Below, piece after piece: positions 9,713-19,061 of a stretch of 64,000 bases of DNA. Position 1 is the stretch's first letter. Every line of letters starts with the position of its first letter. This DNA comes from Salvia splendens (Eukaryota; Streptophyta; Magnoliopsida; Lamiales; Lamiaceae), in the NCBI RefSeq assembly GCF_004379255.2, contig NC_056051.1, positions 10,579,968 to 10,643,967 of the forward strand. Direction: 5' to 3'. The notes under the pieces are model-generated. The model was given only the letters and a program-made list of their open reading frames with translations, was not told the DNA's origin and did no database searches. The translations under genes and the position numbers were made by a program.

Positions 9713-12700
9713 ATGTTATACAACTTTTTGTTTTGGACCATTCCGTAACGTTAGGGGGATAGTTAAAACTTCCTCCCGTAACGTTATCAAAAGATTAATC
9801 TCACTTTACAATGTTTCTTTCTTGGCAATAAGGGAACCATTCACCCAACCCAACCCGGACTTCTACTCAAAGTTGTTGAGTCTTGACTTGAAGGCGACGA
9901 ATACGGCCGGGAAAATTCAGATTTTTGTTAAAGAAGGATCAAGCTTCGATGTTATTGATGATTCGGAACAGATACTACACGGTATTCTTACCACACCTAC
10001 TATTAGCCAACCTATTGCCATCTCGGCGGTCTACGCAAAGTGCACGAGAGCGGAATGGTACCATCTATGGGACAAGATCCGAGACATTGAGGGATATATG
10101 AATGGTCGTCCATGGATTATTGGTGGCGATTTCAACACAATCCTAAGTCCTCATGATCGTGTCGGGAGCGAGTCCAACCGAGTGGCCGAAATGACGGATT
10201 TTGCTGAAGTTATTGAGTAATGTAGGCTGATGGACATAGGCTTCGACGACTCCCCTTTACGTGGGCCAAAAATGCGTTGTTCGAGTGGCTGGACAGGGTT
10301 TTCATCAACGAGCAGTGGACCAATGTGTTTGAATCATCTAGAGTCTCAAATCTGCCACAGGTTGCCTCGGACCATGGCTCGGTCCTCATGCGATGTGCGA
10401 CCTCCTCTCCACGGTTACAAGGTAAACCTTTTCATTTTCAAAACATGTGGATTAGACATCCAGAGTTCAAAGGAGTTGTGGCATCAAGTTGGTTGCAACC
10501 GACGGAGGCCGGGGATCTCCTTAACTTCCAAATCTAGTTGGCAAGGCTCAAGAATGTGTTGAAAGGATGGAATAAGGAGGTCTTCGGCAATCTTCATGTT
10601 AACCTCCGAAAAGCCGAGGAAGAGGTGGTTACGGCGCAAGAAATCTTCGAGGCCGATCCATCCCCGACAAGTAGAGCAAATGTCAACAAACATATCGCGC
10701 AATACATCCTCCTCTTGAAGATGGAAGAGGATCTCTGGAGGCAAAAGGCAGCGGTGCGATGGCTCAAAGACGAGGACAAAAACACCAAGTTCTATCAGAG
10801 TTGGGTTAAACAAAAAAGGGCCAGACTGCGTATACTAAGCGTGCAAGTGGTGGACAGGGTATTCACAGAGGAATCAGAGATGAGAGAGTCGGCGACCCTG
10901 TTTTTCAGGAACTCTTGGCACCCCCAACTCCGACCCTGTCGGAGCCCAACCTGGACCTCATTCATCAGATGCCGGATTCGACAAACTGGAGTCATGGGAA
11001 ATTTTGGCTGATAGCACACCGGGTCCGGACGGCTTTACTGCAGCATTCTACCATAATTGTTGGGACATCATCGGCCATGATGTAGTCGAAGCGGTACTCC
11101 AATTTTTCAATGGGGCGTACCCGCCTCGGAGCATCACAGCTACGACGATTGTCCTCTTGCCGAAAACGCTCAACCCGACATCATGGTCGGAATACCGGCC
11201 GATCAGCCTTTGTAACACGTCTCAAATAAGATCATTACGAAGATTCTCACATCTAGGCTCACCCCTTTTATACCCAAGGTAATCGCTCCAAACCAGAGTG
11301 GGTTCGTTAAAGGGAGGCTTCTCAATGAGAACGTTCTCCTTGCCCTAGAAATGTTTCATGAATTGTATCATAGCAAAGTAGTCCCAAATGTTGCTCTTAA
11401 ACTGGATATGGCGAAAGCATATGACCGGGTCCAATGGTCGTTCTTGACCAAGGTACTCAAAAGGCCCCGAACCATGGATCAGTATGGTGGAGAGATGTAT
11501 CGGATCTTGTTGGTTCTCGGTCCTGGTTAGCGGTGCGCCCACGGTGTTCTTCAAATCCACTAGAGGGTTACGACAGGGAGACCCCATTTCACCGGCTCTG
11601 TTTGTCATCGCCGTGGACTACCTCTCAAGGGCACTGGATAACTTGATCCTCGGAAAGAAAGACATGACATTCAAATCTGCCCGGGCTAGCACTGAGGTGA
11701 GCCACCTTGCATACGCGGATGACATTATCATTTTCACCCAAGCGGCCGTCGGACCCATTCGCCAATTAAGAGCTTGCCTTGATGAATACACGGCGGTGTC
11801 GGGCCAATTGATAAACCTCACAAAGTGCAATTTCTTCTTCACGGAGAACAACGAAGAAAGAGCGGTCATAGTTGAAACGGAAGGTGGTTTTTCTAGAGGC
11901 ACGTTCCCTCTCCTATATCTTGGTATCCCCATCTACAAAAGAGCAAAGCGCACTATGTTCTTATTCCTCTGAGAGAAAATCTCACGAAGAATCACGGGAT
12001 GGGCTCACCGCCACCTCTCATTCGGCGGGAGAGTCACTCTCATCAAAAGTACACTCGAAGCTATCCCGATACATGTTTTCCAAGCCATTGAGCCAACCAA
12101 AGGGGCCCTTAAGCTCCTCGAACAACAAATGGCTCGCTTTTTTTGGGGATCGGTCGAAGGAAAGAAAAAACTCACTGGATTGGATGGGAGCAAGTTTGTC
12201 TTCCCACAGCGGAAGGAGGGCTAGGGATAAGACGCTTCGAGGATGTCCTCAAGGCCTTCAACACCAATCACCTGTATAGTAAATATTGCACCAAAAAGTC
12301 CCCTTTGGCCGGTTCTGTCACGGGTAGATGCAGCCCGACTTGGAGGAGACTTGCCTCGGCATGGCCAGTGGCCCAACCACACATCCGGTGGATAATTGGT
12401 GACGGCAAAGTCTAGTTCTGGGACGATATATGGCTCGGGGAGAAACCCCTTAGGGAAGCTGCATTGACACAAGAGGAAACCCCATGACACGGGTTTCAGA
12501 CTTTTGGCTCAACGGCCAGTGGGATCAAGCAAGGTTAGCCATGACCGAACTCCAATCCGGCATCCCGCCACACATTGCCGAGAATAATTTGAATACCCCC
12601 ATTCTATCAGGGAGTGGAGATGTCCCGAGATGGAGCCTGTCTCGGTGCGGTAACTTCTCGGTCGTGTCAGCTTGGGACACAAATCGCACCCGAAGGCCTA

Positions 12701-13655
12701 TCATCCAGGCCCTCGAGGACATATGGAACGATGGCCTCACAACATCCATGTCAATCTTTATGTGGAGACTTATCTCGAACAGGATTCCGGTCGATGCCAA
12801 ACTCCAATGGAGGAACATTATCCTGGCCTCAAAATGCCATTGTTGCATCACACACCCGGGGGTCGAGACATTACAACACCTTTTTGTTAGCGGACAAGGG
12901 GCCAGCCGGGCGTGGAGGTTTTTTTATGAATGGTTCTCGGGCCAAAGCGAACCCATCCTAGCGGCCGATACAATCCCGATAAGACTGGATAAATGGGTAA
13001 AGAGATCCAACCAAAACGCAAAGATGCACCTTGCCCGGGTTCTACCTTGCATCATCTTTTGGTTCCTTTGGGCGGAGAGGAACAACAGCCGCCATAACGG
13101 CGTGCAGTTCAGGGCGTTCAATGTTATTTTGCAAGTTCAGCTGCATATCCAATGGTTAGTGGAAGGAGAACGGCTTCGATCAAAATATTTTGTCGGAGTC
13201 ACTTATACCGGTGTGGTTGCGGCTCCCCCAAAACCGAGAGCCCCGGAGCAGAGAGTCATGGTCACGAAATGGCAACCTCCAGACCCCACATGGATTAAAC
13301 TCAACGTTAAAGGATCCTACATCGAGGCGTCCGGTCGGTCTAGTGGCGGAGGCATCTTCCGGAACCATCAAGGCAGCTTTGTCTCGGCCTTCCTCACACT
13401 GCTGGCCGCAAAGTCCAAACTCGAAGCAGAACTGGAGACGGTATGCCGGGGATTATCCTAGGCTAGAGGCCTTGGCCAACGGATTTGGTTCGAGACCAGC
13501 TCAAGGCAAGTCACGTCAATGATTAACAAAGGAGAATGGGGCCCAGCCAACGTCCGACATCTCATGGTAAAAACCCGATTGCTGATGGCCGGAAACAATT
13601 GCCGAATTAGCACCACCCACCACGATGGCAACAAGGCCGCAACCCTCCTTGCCCA
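9713..13655 (+). pseudogene. LINE-C ORF2: endonuclease, reverse transcriptase, zf-RVT, RNase H remnant
   Basis: The usual plant LINE ORF2 domain order is visible across shifted frames. Endonuclease: AIREPF, ISAVYAKCTRAEWYHLWDKI, IIGGDFNTILSPHDR, then SDHGSV. RT: TPGPDGFTAAFY (11014), YRPISLC, NQSGFVKGR (11293), LDMAKAYDRVQW (11401), GLRQGDPISPALF, HLAYADDIIIFTQAA (11704; catalytic YADD present). zf-RVT: FMWRLISNRIPVDAKLQWRN, LASKCHCCITHPGVETLQHL (12757-12880). RNase H: WIKLNVKGSY (13290), where the usual catalytic Asp of NTDG is replaced, then GGGIFRNHQGSF and LEAELETV. The 3' end is lost at 13655. Confidence 0.8.
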
Positions 13656-14175
13656 GCACATCATCTATTACTATGAGATATCTCCTGTACATGAGAGCTT
13701 TACGGAGATCCACAGCCAATTCATCATTCTCTTGATGCTTTTCTTTGCCAGTGAGAGTCTCTACATAATCTTAAAGCGCTAGCAAGACATTGCGCAATGA
13801 GTACTCCTGCGAAATTGTTACCCAAGCACGAATATCAAAGTGGTGAGCAATACCAGGATCATTGTAAACTTGGGTAGAAAGAGTGGTAAATTTACCAATG
13901 CCTCCCATTCCCACAATTGAGATAACCTCACGTTTGGATGAATCTTGAATTAAAATAGCCTTTATCTGTTCAATGTCCTTTTCAAGTCCAACTACAAAAA
14001 TTTTCCCACCACATCCCAAATTCCTTTTACTCAAAGAAGCTGCTGCAGCTTCAGCACGCAAGTCCACCGAGTCTACACATGCATCCTTAATCTTAGTTAC
14101 ATCTTTCAAAATGATACTAAGACCATCTACGTAATGCAACGAGACCGGAGAGAACAACTGCAATAACCCAGTCCA
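13655..14175 (-). pseudogene. NLR resistance-gene fragment, NB-ARC domain
   Basis: Read leftwards: DLRAEAAAASLSKRNLGCGG, VVGLEKDIEQIKAILIQD, the P-loop region ISIVGMGGIGKFTTLSTQVY, RNBS-A (GIAHHFDIRAWVTISQEYS), one in-frame TAA, then DELAVDLRKALMYRRYLIVI and kinase-2 (YLIVIDDVL, 13680-13654). These are NB-ARC ATPase motifs of CC-type plant immune receptors. The P-loop has an extra Phe after GMGGIGK, displacing the Thr that normally follows. LINE-C begins directly after kinase-2, so GLPL, MHD and the LRRs are absent here. The broken frame and missing half make it a pseudogene. Confidence 0.85.
14153..14175. repeat. Target-site duplication of SINE-1, left copy
   Basis: The 23 bases at 14153-14175 match 14327-14349 at 20 positions. 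The core aacaact then caataaccca is shared. The three differences indicate an old insertion. Confidence 0.75.
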
Positions 14176-14326
14176 GAGCCTTTGTCCTAGCGGCAAGGAG
14201 CTTAGACATTATTGCATGAGGTGCCGAGTTTGAGCCCTCTGGACATCAGTTGTAATTTCCTCCTATCTATAGTATAGGAGTTTATTTGTAATTTCGTCCC
14301 TTATATAGGAGTTAATTTAAAAAAAA
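14176..14326 (+). mobile_element. SINE-1, short tRNA-type SINE inside the NLR fragment
   Basis: A 151-base insertion with pol III-like boxes: A-box-like tagcggcaagg at 14188-14198 and B-box-like gagtttgagccct at 14226-14238, a short unique body and a terminal A tract (about 14319-14328). It is bracketed by a 23-bp imperfect direct repeat, the expected target-site duplication. It has no coding capacity; like other SINEs it would depend on a LINE RT. I do not recognise the family name. Confidence 0.75.
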
Positions 14327-14349
14327 AACAACTACAATAACCCAACCCA
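14327..14349. repeat. Target-site duplication of SINE-1, right copy
   Basis: The second copy of the 23-bp repeat at 14153-14175, with three substitutions. Confidence 0.75.
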
Positions 14350-14840
14350 CGTTACTCACCATATGAAGGGTCTGATCAGGGTTTATGGCCATGGTAACCG
14401 CGGTAAAGATGGAAGAGAATGTAACCAGCAATATGAATCTCACTAGTCTAAGGAACCTTTTCCTATCCCTATCCAGAAAACTCTGTGAAGGAATATGGAA
14501 TTCAACAAGTTGTTGTGCCTTACAAACTAAATCAGTGATTGCTACTTCCAGAATTTTCCACTCCGACTTAGCTAAAGTAGTACTTCCTACAAATTCCAGC
14601 AAGGAAGTTACCTTTTCATGGAGGGATTTGATCTGAGCTCTGTTATGAGGAATCCGAATTTCTCCAGATTCAAGTATGCCATCCAGAATCCCTTTGAGAG
14701 AAAGCAATGACGCAGAAGCTTGGTTATGACCACTTGTCTCCTTAACCCTATTCACCTCTTTCACCGTCACGTTTAAATCTAGTACCAGCTGCAAATCATG
14801 AGTTTCCTGCGCCATAGAACCATCGATTTCCAAAAATTTT
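14350..14840 (-). pseudogene. NLR fragment, probable N-terminal (CC) part with hydrophobic segment
   Basis: An open frame of about 160 residues starts near MAQETHDLQLVLDLNVTVKE (14815) and has ILESGEIRIPHNRAQIKSLH, EKVTSLLEFVGSTTLAKSEW and EVAITDLVCKAQQLVEFHI. The EKV-SLLEF-...-EVAI pattern resembles the coiled-coil region of R1-like NLRs. A hydrophobic stretch follows (RFILLVTFSSIFTAVTMAI, then NVGWVIVVV), unusual for a CC domain and possibly a membrane helix. Its position directly upstream of the NB-ARC piece, with only SINE-1 between them, supports one gene. The assignment of this part is weaker than that of the NB-ARC. Confidence 0.5.
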
Positions 14841-14939
14841 GCTTTCTCTAAGGGCTAGATTCAAAATAAAAACAAAGATCATGCAAATGGCAATAGAAGC
14901 AATTGCAGGTATAAGAATACGAAGTGTGAAAATTTGTAA

Positions 14940-15180
14940 GCTGCCCCCCCCCTCTGATCTTTTTCTCTGATATTTGTGAAAACAATCAAACAAAGACAAG
15001 ACATGAAGAAGAAAGTAGAACAAGACATTTGATCATCTCTGCAATCGAATAATCTTATTGTTTCATTGATGGATGATAATGTAACATACAAACTGAATTT
15101 ATATCCAGACTAGGAAGGATCTAGAACACTTCACTAATCTTGTACAAACTGATTATAGACACTAATCATAACAGAATCAC
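14940..15180 (-). repeat. Putative Copia 3' LTR
   Basis: Read leftwards, the AT-rich segment after the last Copia codons begins near TGATTCTGTTATGATTAG, follows a purine-rich stretch (gatgaagaagtaagg), and ends in a G run followed by CA at about 14940. This has the layout expected of a 3' LTR (polypurine tract, TG ... CA). No second LTR remains on the other side, so the ends cannot be confirmed by comparison. Confidence 0.45.
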
Positions 15181-15470
15181 TAACCTTACTTCTTCATCAA
15201 TGGTTTAACAACTATGTCTCTCCGAGTACAATTGTGGTCCTCACTTTTGTTGGGCAAGACCACAACATCTCTCTGATCTTCACCAGCTGGCAGTGGTACA
15301 ATCTTGACTCTACCTCGTGCTCCAAGCTTGCTCACATGGCAGTGACTTGGATCATCTTCATCCAGCTCAGCATTGCAAGCAACTTCAGTTTGCTCACTGC
15401 AGCCTTCTCTAACACACCCCCTCCATCCGAGTGTGGCTAAGGATACTACTCCTAGTCTTTCCCTGAGCTT

Positions 15471-15582
15471 CACAAAGGATTGTTTACTCAGAGGCTTTGT
15501 GAATATATCAGCTATTTGATCAGAATGCCTTGAACCCTTTATGAGATGAACCGTACACAAAGGATTGTTTACTCAGAGGCTT
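15471..15582. repeat. 27-bp direct repeat at the Copia RT-deletion junction
   Basis: An identical 27-base word (beginning cacaaaggattgtttactca) lies at 15471-15497 and 15556-15582. The left copy is in its native place (TKPLSKQSFV at the RNase H end). The right copy sits exactly at the point where integrase is joined to RNase H, so it looks like templated filler made during repair. Confidence 0.8.
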
Positions 15583-16096
15583 ATGCTTGTTATAGGGTTT
15601 AATGAAGGAATAACACAAGCATCCAAAGACTCTTAGAGAAGAATAATCAGGTTTATGAGAATGCAGTTTCTCATAGGGTGAGATATTTTTTATGGTTTTA
15701 GAGGGCATTTATCAGGTAGACTGCAGTGAGGAAAGCATCATCCCAGAAGTGTTGAGGGAGTGAAGCTTGAGCTAAAAGAGCAAGACCAGTTTCTACAATA
15801 TGCCTATGTTTTATCTCAGCCAAGCCATTCTGCTGTGGTGTATAAGGGCATGAGATTCTATAAGATATTCCACAATCCTTAAGGAAGCTAGTTAGACCTT
15901 GAAACTCACCTCCCCAATCAGATTGCAAAGTTTTTAATTTTGAGCCAAAATGATTTTCACTCATGGATTTGAACTGTTTAAAAACAGAAGAAACATCACT
16001 CTTATTTTTCAAAAGATAAATCCAAGTGAATCTTGAGAAATGATCTATGAAGGACACATAATAGGCAAAACCATTTCTTGAAATAACAGGAGAAGG

Positions 16097-16106
16097 TCCC
16101 CACAAG
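16097..16106. repeat. Target-site duplication of mini-B4, left copy
   Basis: The 10-base word tccccacaag at 16097-16106 recurs exactly at 17813-17822. Joining the Copia sequence at this word gives a continuous integrase frame (HSDLWGPSPVIS), which confirms the insertion point. Confidence 0.88.
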
Positions 16107-17812
16107 AAGGAAGTGTTGGCTCTTTTTTGGTAAGTGACAATTTGAATTCAAATTCTACTCCATGTGCACACACCCTCCTCCCCTACCAATCGGTCATGGT
16201 GAACACAAGGGGGACCGGCCTCCCGATGCCCGGTTGCCGGAAAACTCGCCGGAAAACCTGGTGCCGCCGGCGGGAGCTTGGAAGGTGGCGAAAGTATTCC
16301 ACCCCCAAAAGGGGTCGGGGAGCGTGGGAGGAGAATCAGCCACGCACAAGCCCTTTAAGGCCGAGCCAATACCTTTGGATGACACCAAGATTAAAGCCGT
16401 GGGGAAGGCCGGATGCTTTGAAGGCACACCATCCCTTACCTTCTCCGATTCTGAAACGGACGACCTCTCGGAGAATCTAGGGCTAACCGTCGTTGGAAAG
16501 TTCTCACACTCGCTCTCATCTCCCTCCCAAATCCAAAAAAGCCTTGGAGGTTTGGGATTAGTGGGTTCTTTCACTTTGAAATACTTGAATGCGAAGCACA
16601 TCTTAATTCAATTCCAAGCGATGGCCGACTACGCTAAGGTCTTAAATGGCCCCAATGGGAACCCCAATTGGTATGTTGATATCCACCCGATGAGGGTGTT
16701 CAAGTGGGCGCCGGACTTTGATACATTTTTTGAGTCGCCGGTTGTCGCCGTTTGGTGCAACATCATGGGAATCCCGGCGCATCTCTTTGAGGAATCGTCT
16801 CTCATGGCAATCGGTAAACTACTAGGCAAGCCACTACAAGCCGATCACGCCACAATCCATCAAAGCCGGCTCTCCTTTGCAAGGATTTGCGTAGAGATTG
16901 ACATCTCTACTCCCCCGACGGAAGAGATCATCCTTAATATCCGAGGTAAAGATTCAAGGTACAAAGTGGTATGGGACCGTATCCCATTGTTTTGTGCTAA
17001 TTGTAAACATGTTGGGCATGCGAAAGAGGATTGCCATGCAGCGGGAAGAAAGGCTCGGGGCAGAGACGAGGTTCGCCGAGCATCATCCAAGGAGAACCAC
17101 TCGAGCCATGCCGCCAAGGTCATCCGCCGTGAGTGGCGCCCAAAGGCTGATGCTTGGGTCGGCACTCCATCGTCCATTGGACACTTGGAGAAGGCCAAAG
17201 AAAGTAACAACCACGCGGAGAACATTGAGGGTACATCGGGTGCGGGATCGTCGAAGTCAAGAGTGGCTAGTAGGAGTCACCCAAGTGTGGATGAGGATGG
17301 CTTCCAATTGGTGTCGAGGAAGAGGAAGGGAAAGGTGCATGAGGGCGATATGCACACCAAGGCTCCACACGTTGAGGATTGGCATTTGAAGGGGAATGTT
17401 GCTACGGTAACATTCGGAAGTGTTCCATCGGGTGCGAATGACTTGAGATTTAGCTCCATGAGTGTCGCATGTGGGCCCCCCAACCGGGAGATAGAGGGCC
17501 TCATCGAGGACCTTGATCCAGGAGGGTATGTCCCTAGCGGAGGTATCCCGATTGCGGGCCTTAGCTAGGTGATGGACAAGATTTTTAGGGATGCAAAGGT
17601 AATTGGATTTTGAGAGTATATAGATGACCATCCTAGTTGTTAGGGAGGCCCTCGTTGTACTCTAATTGTCATGTCTTGGCGAGTCGTCACTTTTGGGTGA
17701 CTCGGTGTATGTTTGACTGTAGCAAATGGTTCCGGGTAATGCACAGGTGTGGGTCTGCCTCAACCCTCCGCCCCTTAGGGTGTTTTAAAAAAAAGAAAAA
17801 AAAAAGAGAAGT
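16107..17812 (+). mobile_element. mini-B4, ORF1-only LINE-derived element in Copia integrase
   Basis: A 5'-truncated mini-B element starting within the ORF1 linker, with a long intact ORF1 remainder, a 3' UTR (17569-17786) and an A-rich tail (17787-17810, interrupted by G). The 3' UTR carries the same signature blocks as mini-B1, B3, B5 and B7. It is flanked by a perfect 10-bp duplication of Copia sequence. No ORF2 is present between the ORF1 stop and the tail. Confidence 0.88.
16162..17568 (+). CDS. mini-B4 ORF1, long open frame with DUF4283 and CCHC knuckle
   Basis: 468 uninterrupted codons from an in-frame ATG at 16162; the native N-terminus is truncated, so this ATG is only fortuitous. 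Domains: Pro-rich linker (1-80), DUF4283 (about 95-265: LTVVGKFSHSLSSPSQIQKS, HPMRVFKWAPDFDTFFESP, HLFEESSLMAIGKLLGKPLQ, CVEIDISTPPTEEI), knuckle CANCKHVGHAKEDC (about 278-291), Ser/Arg/Lys-rich tail (RVASRSHPSVDEDGFQLVS), and an acidic C-terminus ending GGIPIAGLS. It is the best-preserved mini-B ORF1 here. The open frame suggests a young insertion but does not show expression. Confidence 0.75.
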   Translation: MCTHPPPLPIGHGEHKGDRPPDARLPENSPENLVPPAGAWKVAKVFHPQKGSGSVGGESATHKPFKAEPIPLDDTKIKAVGKAGCFEGTPSLTFSDSETDDLSENLGLTVVGKFSHSLSSPSQIQKSLGGLGLVGSFTLKYLNAKHILIQFQAMADYAKVLNGPNGNPNWYVDIHPMRVFKWAPDFDTFFESPVVAVWCNIMGIPAHLFEESSLMAIGKLLGKPLQADHATIHQSRLSFARICVEIDISTPPTEEIILNIRGKDSRYKVVWDRIPLFCANCKHVGHAKEDCHAAGRKARGRDEVRRASSKENHSSHAAKVIRREWRPKADAWVGTPSSIGHLEKAKESNNHAENIEGTSGAGSSKSRVASRSHPSVDEDGFQLVSRKRKGKVHEGDMHTKAPHVEDWHLKGNVATVTFGSVPSGANDLRFSSMSVACGPPNREIEGLIEDLDPGGYVPSGGIPIAGLS

Positions 17813-17822
17813 TCCCCACAAG
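17813..17822. repeat. Target-site duplication of mini-B4, right copy
   Basis: The second copy of tccccacaag, following the A-rich tail of mini-B4 and resuming Copia integrase. Confidence 0.88.
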
Positions 17823-19061
17823 TCACTATGAATGAGATCAAAAGGATGATCAGAAACTGAATTTGATAAAGAATAAGGCAATCTGTGTACTTTGGAAATG
17901 GAACAGGGATGACAAAGAGACTGATCATTCATTGAAACAAAGGGAATTTTACAACTATTGAAAGTACTTTTCACAACATCTAGAGTAGGATGTCCTAGTC
18001 TATTGTGCCACAAAGCAAGATCAAGACTAGAAGGTGAGCTTGAACTACTGCTAGAAGATTAATCAGGCAGACTAAGGGAATGGACTGCTGGAACTTCTTG
18101 GCTGGAAATGGGAAGATTGGAGCTATTACTTCTCTTAATTGGGGAATGATCAACTAGGAAATGGTAGAGGCCCTTCTCAAGTGCTCCCTTGAGCACGATT
18201 TCCTTGGTGCACAGGTCCTTAACTAAACAAAAAGTTGGATGGAATTCAAAGAAAACTGAATTATCCTTAGCAAACTATGATACACTAAGAAGATTTTTGG
18301 TAATGTTAGGAACATGGAGAAGATTTTTAAGTTGAAGCTTTCTAGAAAAAGTAAAGGAATGAGAATTAACCACAGACCAATATTTGCAATAGGAACAGAC
18401 TGACCATTACCAAGAACCAAGCTTTTACCTCATGTATATTGTGAGCTTATGTTCAGATTTCCAAGATCATTGGAGACATGATTAGTAGCTCCAGAATCCG
18501 GATACCAACTGGAAGAAGCAGGAGAATCATAACCAAACTCAGAGGGATTTGCTGCTGAGAAGTTGGTTGTAGGAGATCTTCGCACTGACTGGACAATGTG
18601 AGCAGAAGGATTGTAGTAGTTCTGCTGCTGCTGGGGCTGATTTGCTCTAAAGTGCACTTGAGAGGGAGTGTAGTTTTGCATATGGTTTGCTCTGTGCCAG
18701 CACTTAGAAGCTGAGTGACCTGGTTTCTCACATAGTTGGTATATGATTTTATTGCCTCCCCTTCCAAATCCTCTGCCACCTCTACCTCCTCTTTGATTCC
18801 TAGATCCACCTCTTCCTCCACCTGTGTCAAACTTGTTGCAGTAGGATTGTAGATCTTTCTTTGGCCCTGGACTATTGCTGCACCAACTGGAGTGAGGGTT
18901 TAGATCCCTCAGTGCTGGAAGAGTTTGCTCTTGTTGTCTCTATTCTGGACTCAAAGCTGAGAAGAAATGAGGATACATCACCAATCGCCCAAGGTTCAGA
19001 TCTGGAGGTGACAGCACATACAGCTGGATCATATTCTTCTCTCGCCAAAATGGGAACCTAG
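17823..19061 (-). pseudogene. Copia gag, protease and GAG-pre-integrase remnant
   Basis: Read leftwards: gag-like EEYDPAVCAVTSRSEPW and LLSFESRIE (about 19045-18940); Gly/Arg-rich stretch and a gag zinc-knuckle area with CWHRANHMQNYTPSQVHF; protease motif SSWYPDSGATNHVSNDLGNL (about 18520-18460; DSGA is the aspartic protease signature); VLGNGQSVPIANIG; then GAG-pre-integrase MWHNRLGHPTLDVVKS and CHPCSISKVHRLPY, ending HPFDLIHSDLWG where mini-B4 is inserted. Stops occur near 18870 and 18430. The 5' gag and LTR are lost at 19062. Confidence 0.8.

Larger units (their letters stand above)
4736..13655 (+). mobile_element. LINE-C, old degenerate L1-clade LINE interrupted by mini-B3
   Basis: A bicistronic LINE in the plus direction with mini-B3 (5573-7834, minus) inserted in its ORF1. 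The 5' end near 4736 has the same purine/pyrimidine block as other LINE 5' ends here (cgctctcgcctctctctag). ORF1 runs about 4870-5572 and 7835-9710; ORF2 runs 9713-13655. ORF2 ends abruptly inside the post-RNase H segment (GNKAATLLA) at 13655 and is joined straight to NLR sequence, so the 3' UTR and poly(A) are lost. This implies a deletion after insertion. Numerous stops and frameshifts make it the oldest LINE in the window. Confidence 0.8.
15186..16106 (-). pseudogene. Copia integrase C-terminal half fused to RNase H tail (RT deleted)
   Basis: Integrase core: FIDHFSRFTWIYLLKNKSDV, LQSDWGGEFQGLTSFLKDCG and YTPQQNGLAEIKHRHIVE, continuing to LPQHFWDDAFLTAVYLINAL. After YSFIKPYNKHK the sequence jumps to VHLIKGSRHSDQIADIFTKP, which is normally the end of Copia RNase H, more than 2 kb downstream. 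The junction carries an extra copy of the KPLSKQSFV coding segment. The WGGEF triad residue pair is visible. The absence of RT rules out autonomous activity. Confidence 0.85.
14940..19061 (-). mobile_element. Copia-type LTR retrotransposon remnant, split by mini-B4
   Basis: Minus-strand order from right to left: gag fragment (19061-18700), protease (18550-18430), GAG-pre-integrase and integrase (18010-17823 and 16106-15590), then a direct jump to the end of RNase H (15560-15440) and a putative 3' LTR. The entire RT and most of RNase H are deleted. The 5' LTR and the start of gag are missing: LINE-A5 begins at 19062. Mini-B4 interrupts integrase at 16107-17812 with a clean 10-bp duplication. 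Several stops and frameshifts mark it as inactive. Confidence 0.85.

Noticed and set aside
9713..13655. Integrated pararetrovirus (caulimovirid) reverse transcriptase
   Set aside because: The RT is accompanied by AP-type endonuclease, zf-RVT and DUF4283 ORF1, the LINE arrangement. No movement-protein or coat-protein motifs are seen.
13516..13719. A small gene on the minus strand (67 codons with YLIVIDDVL)
   Set aside because: It is a read-through of the NLR kinase-2 region into antisense LINE-C sequence, not a gene.
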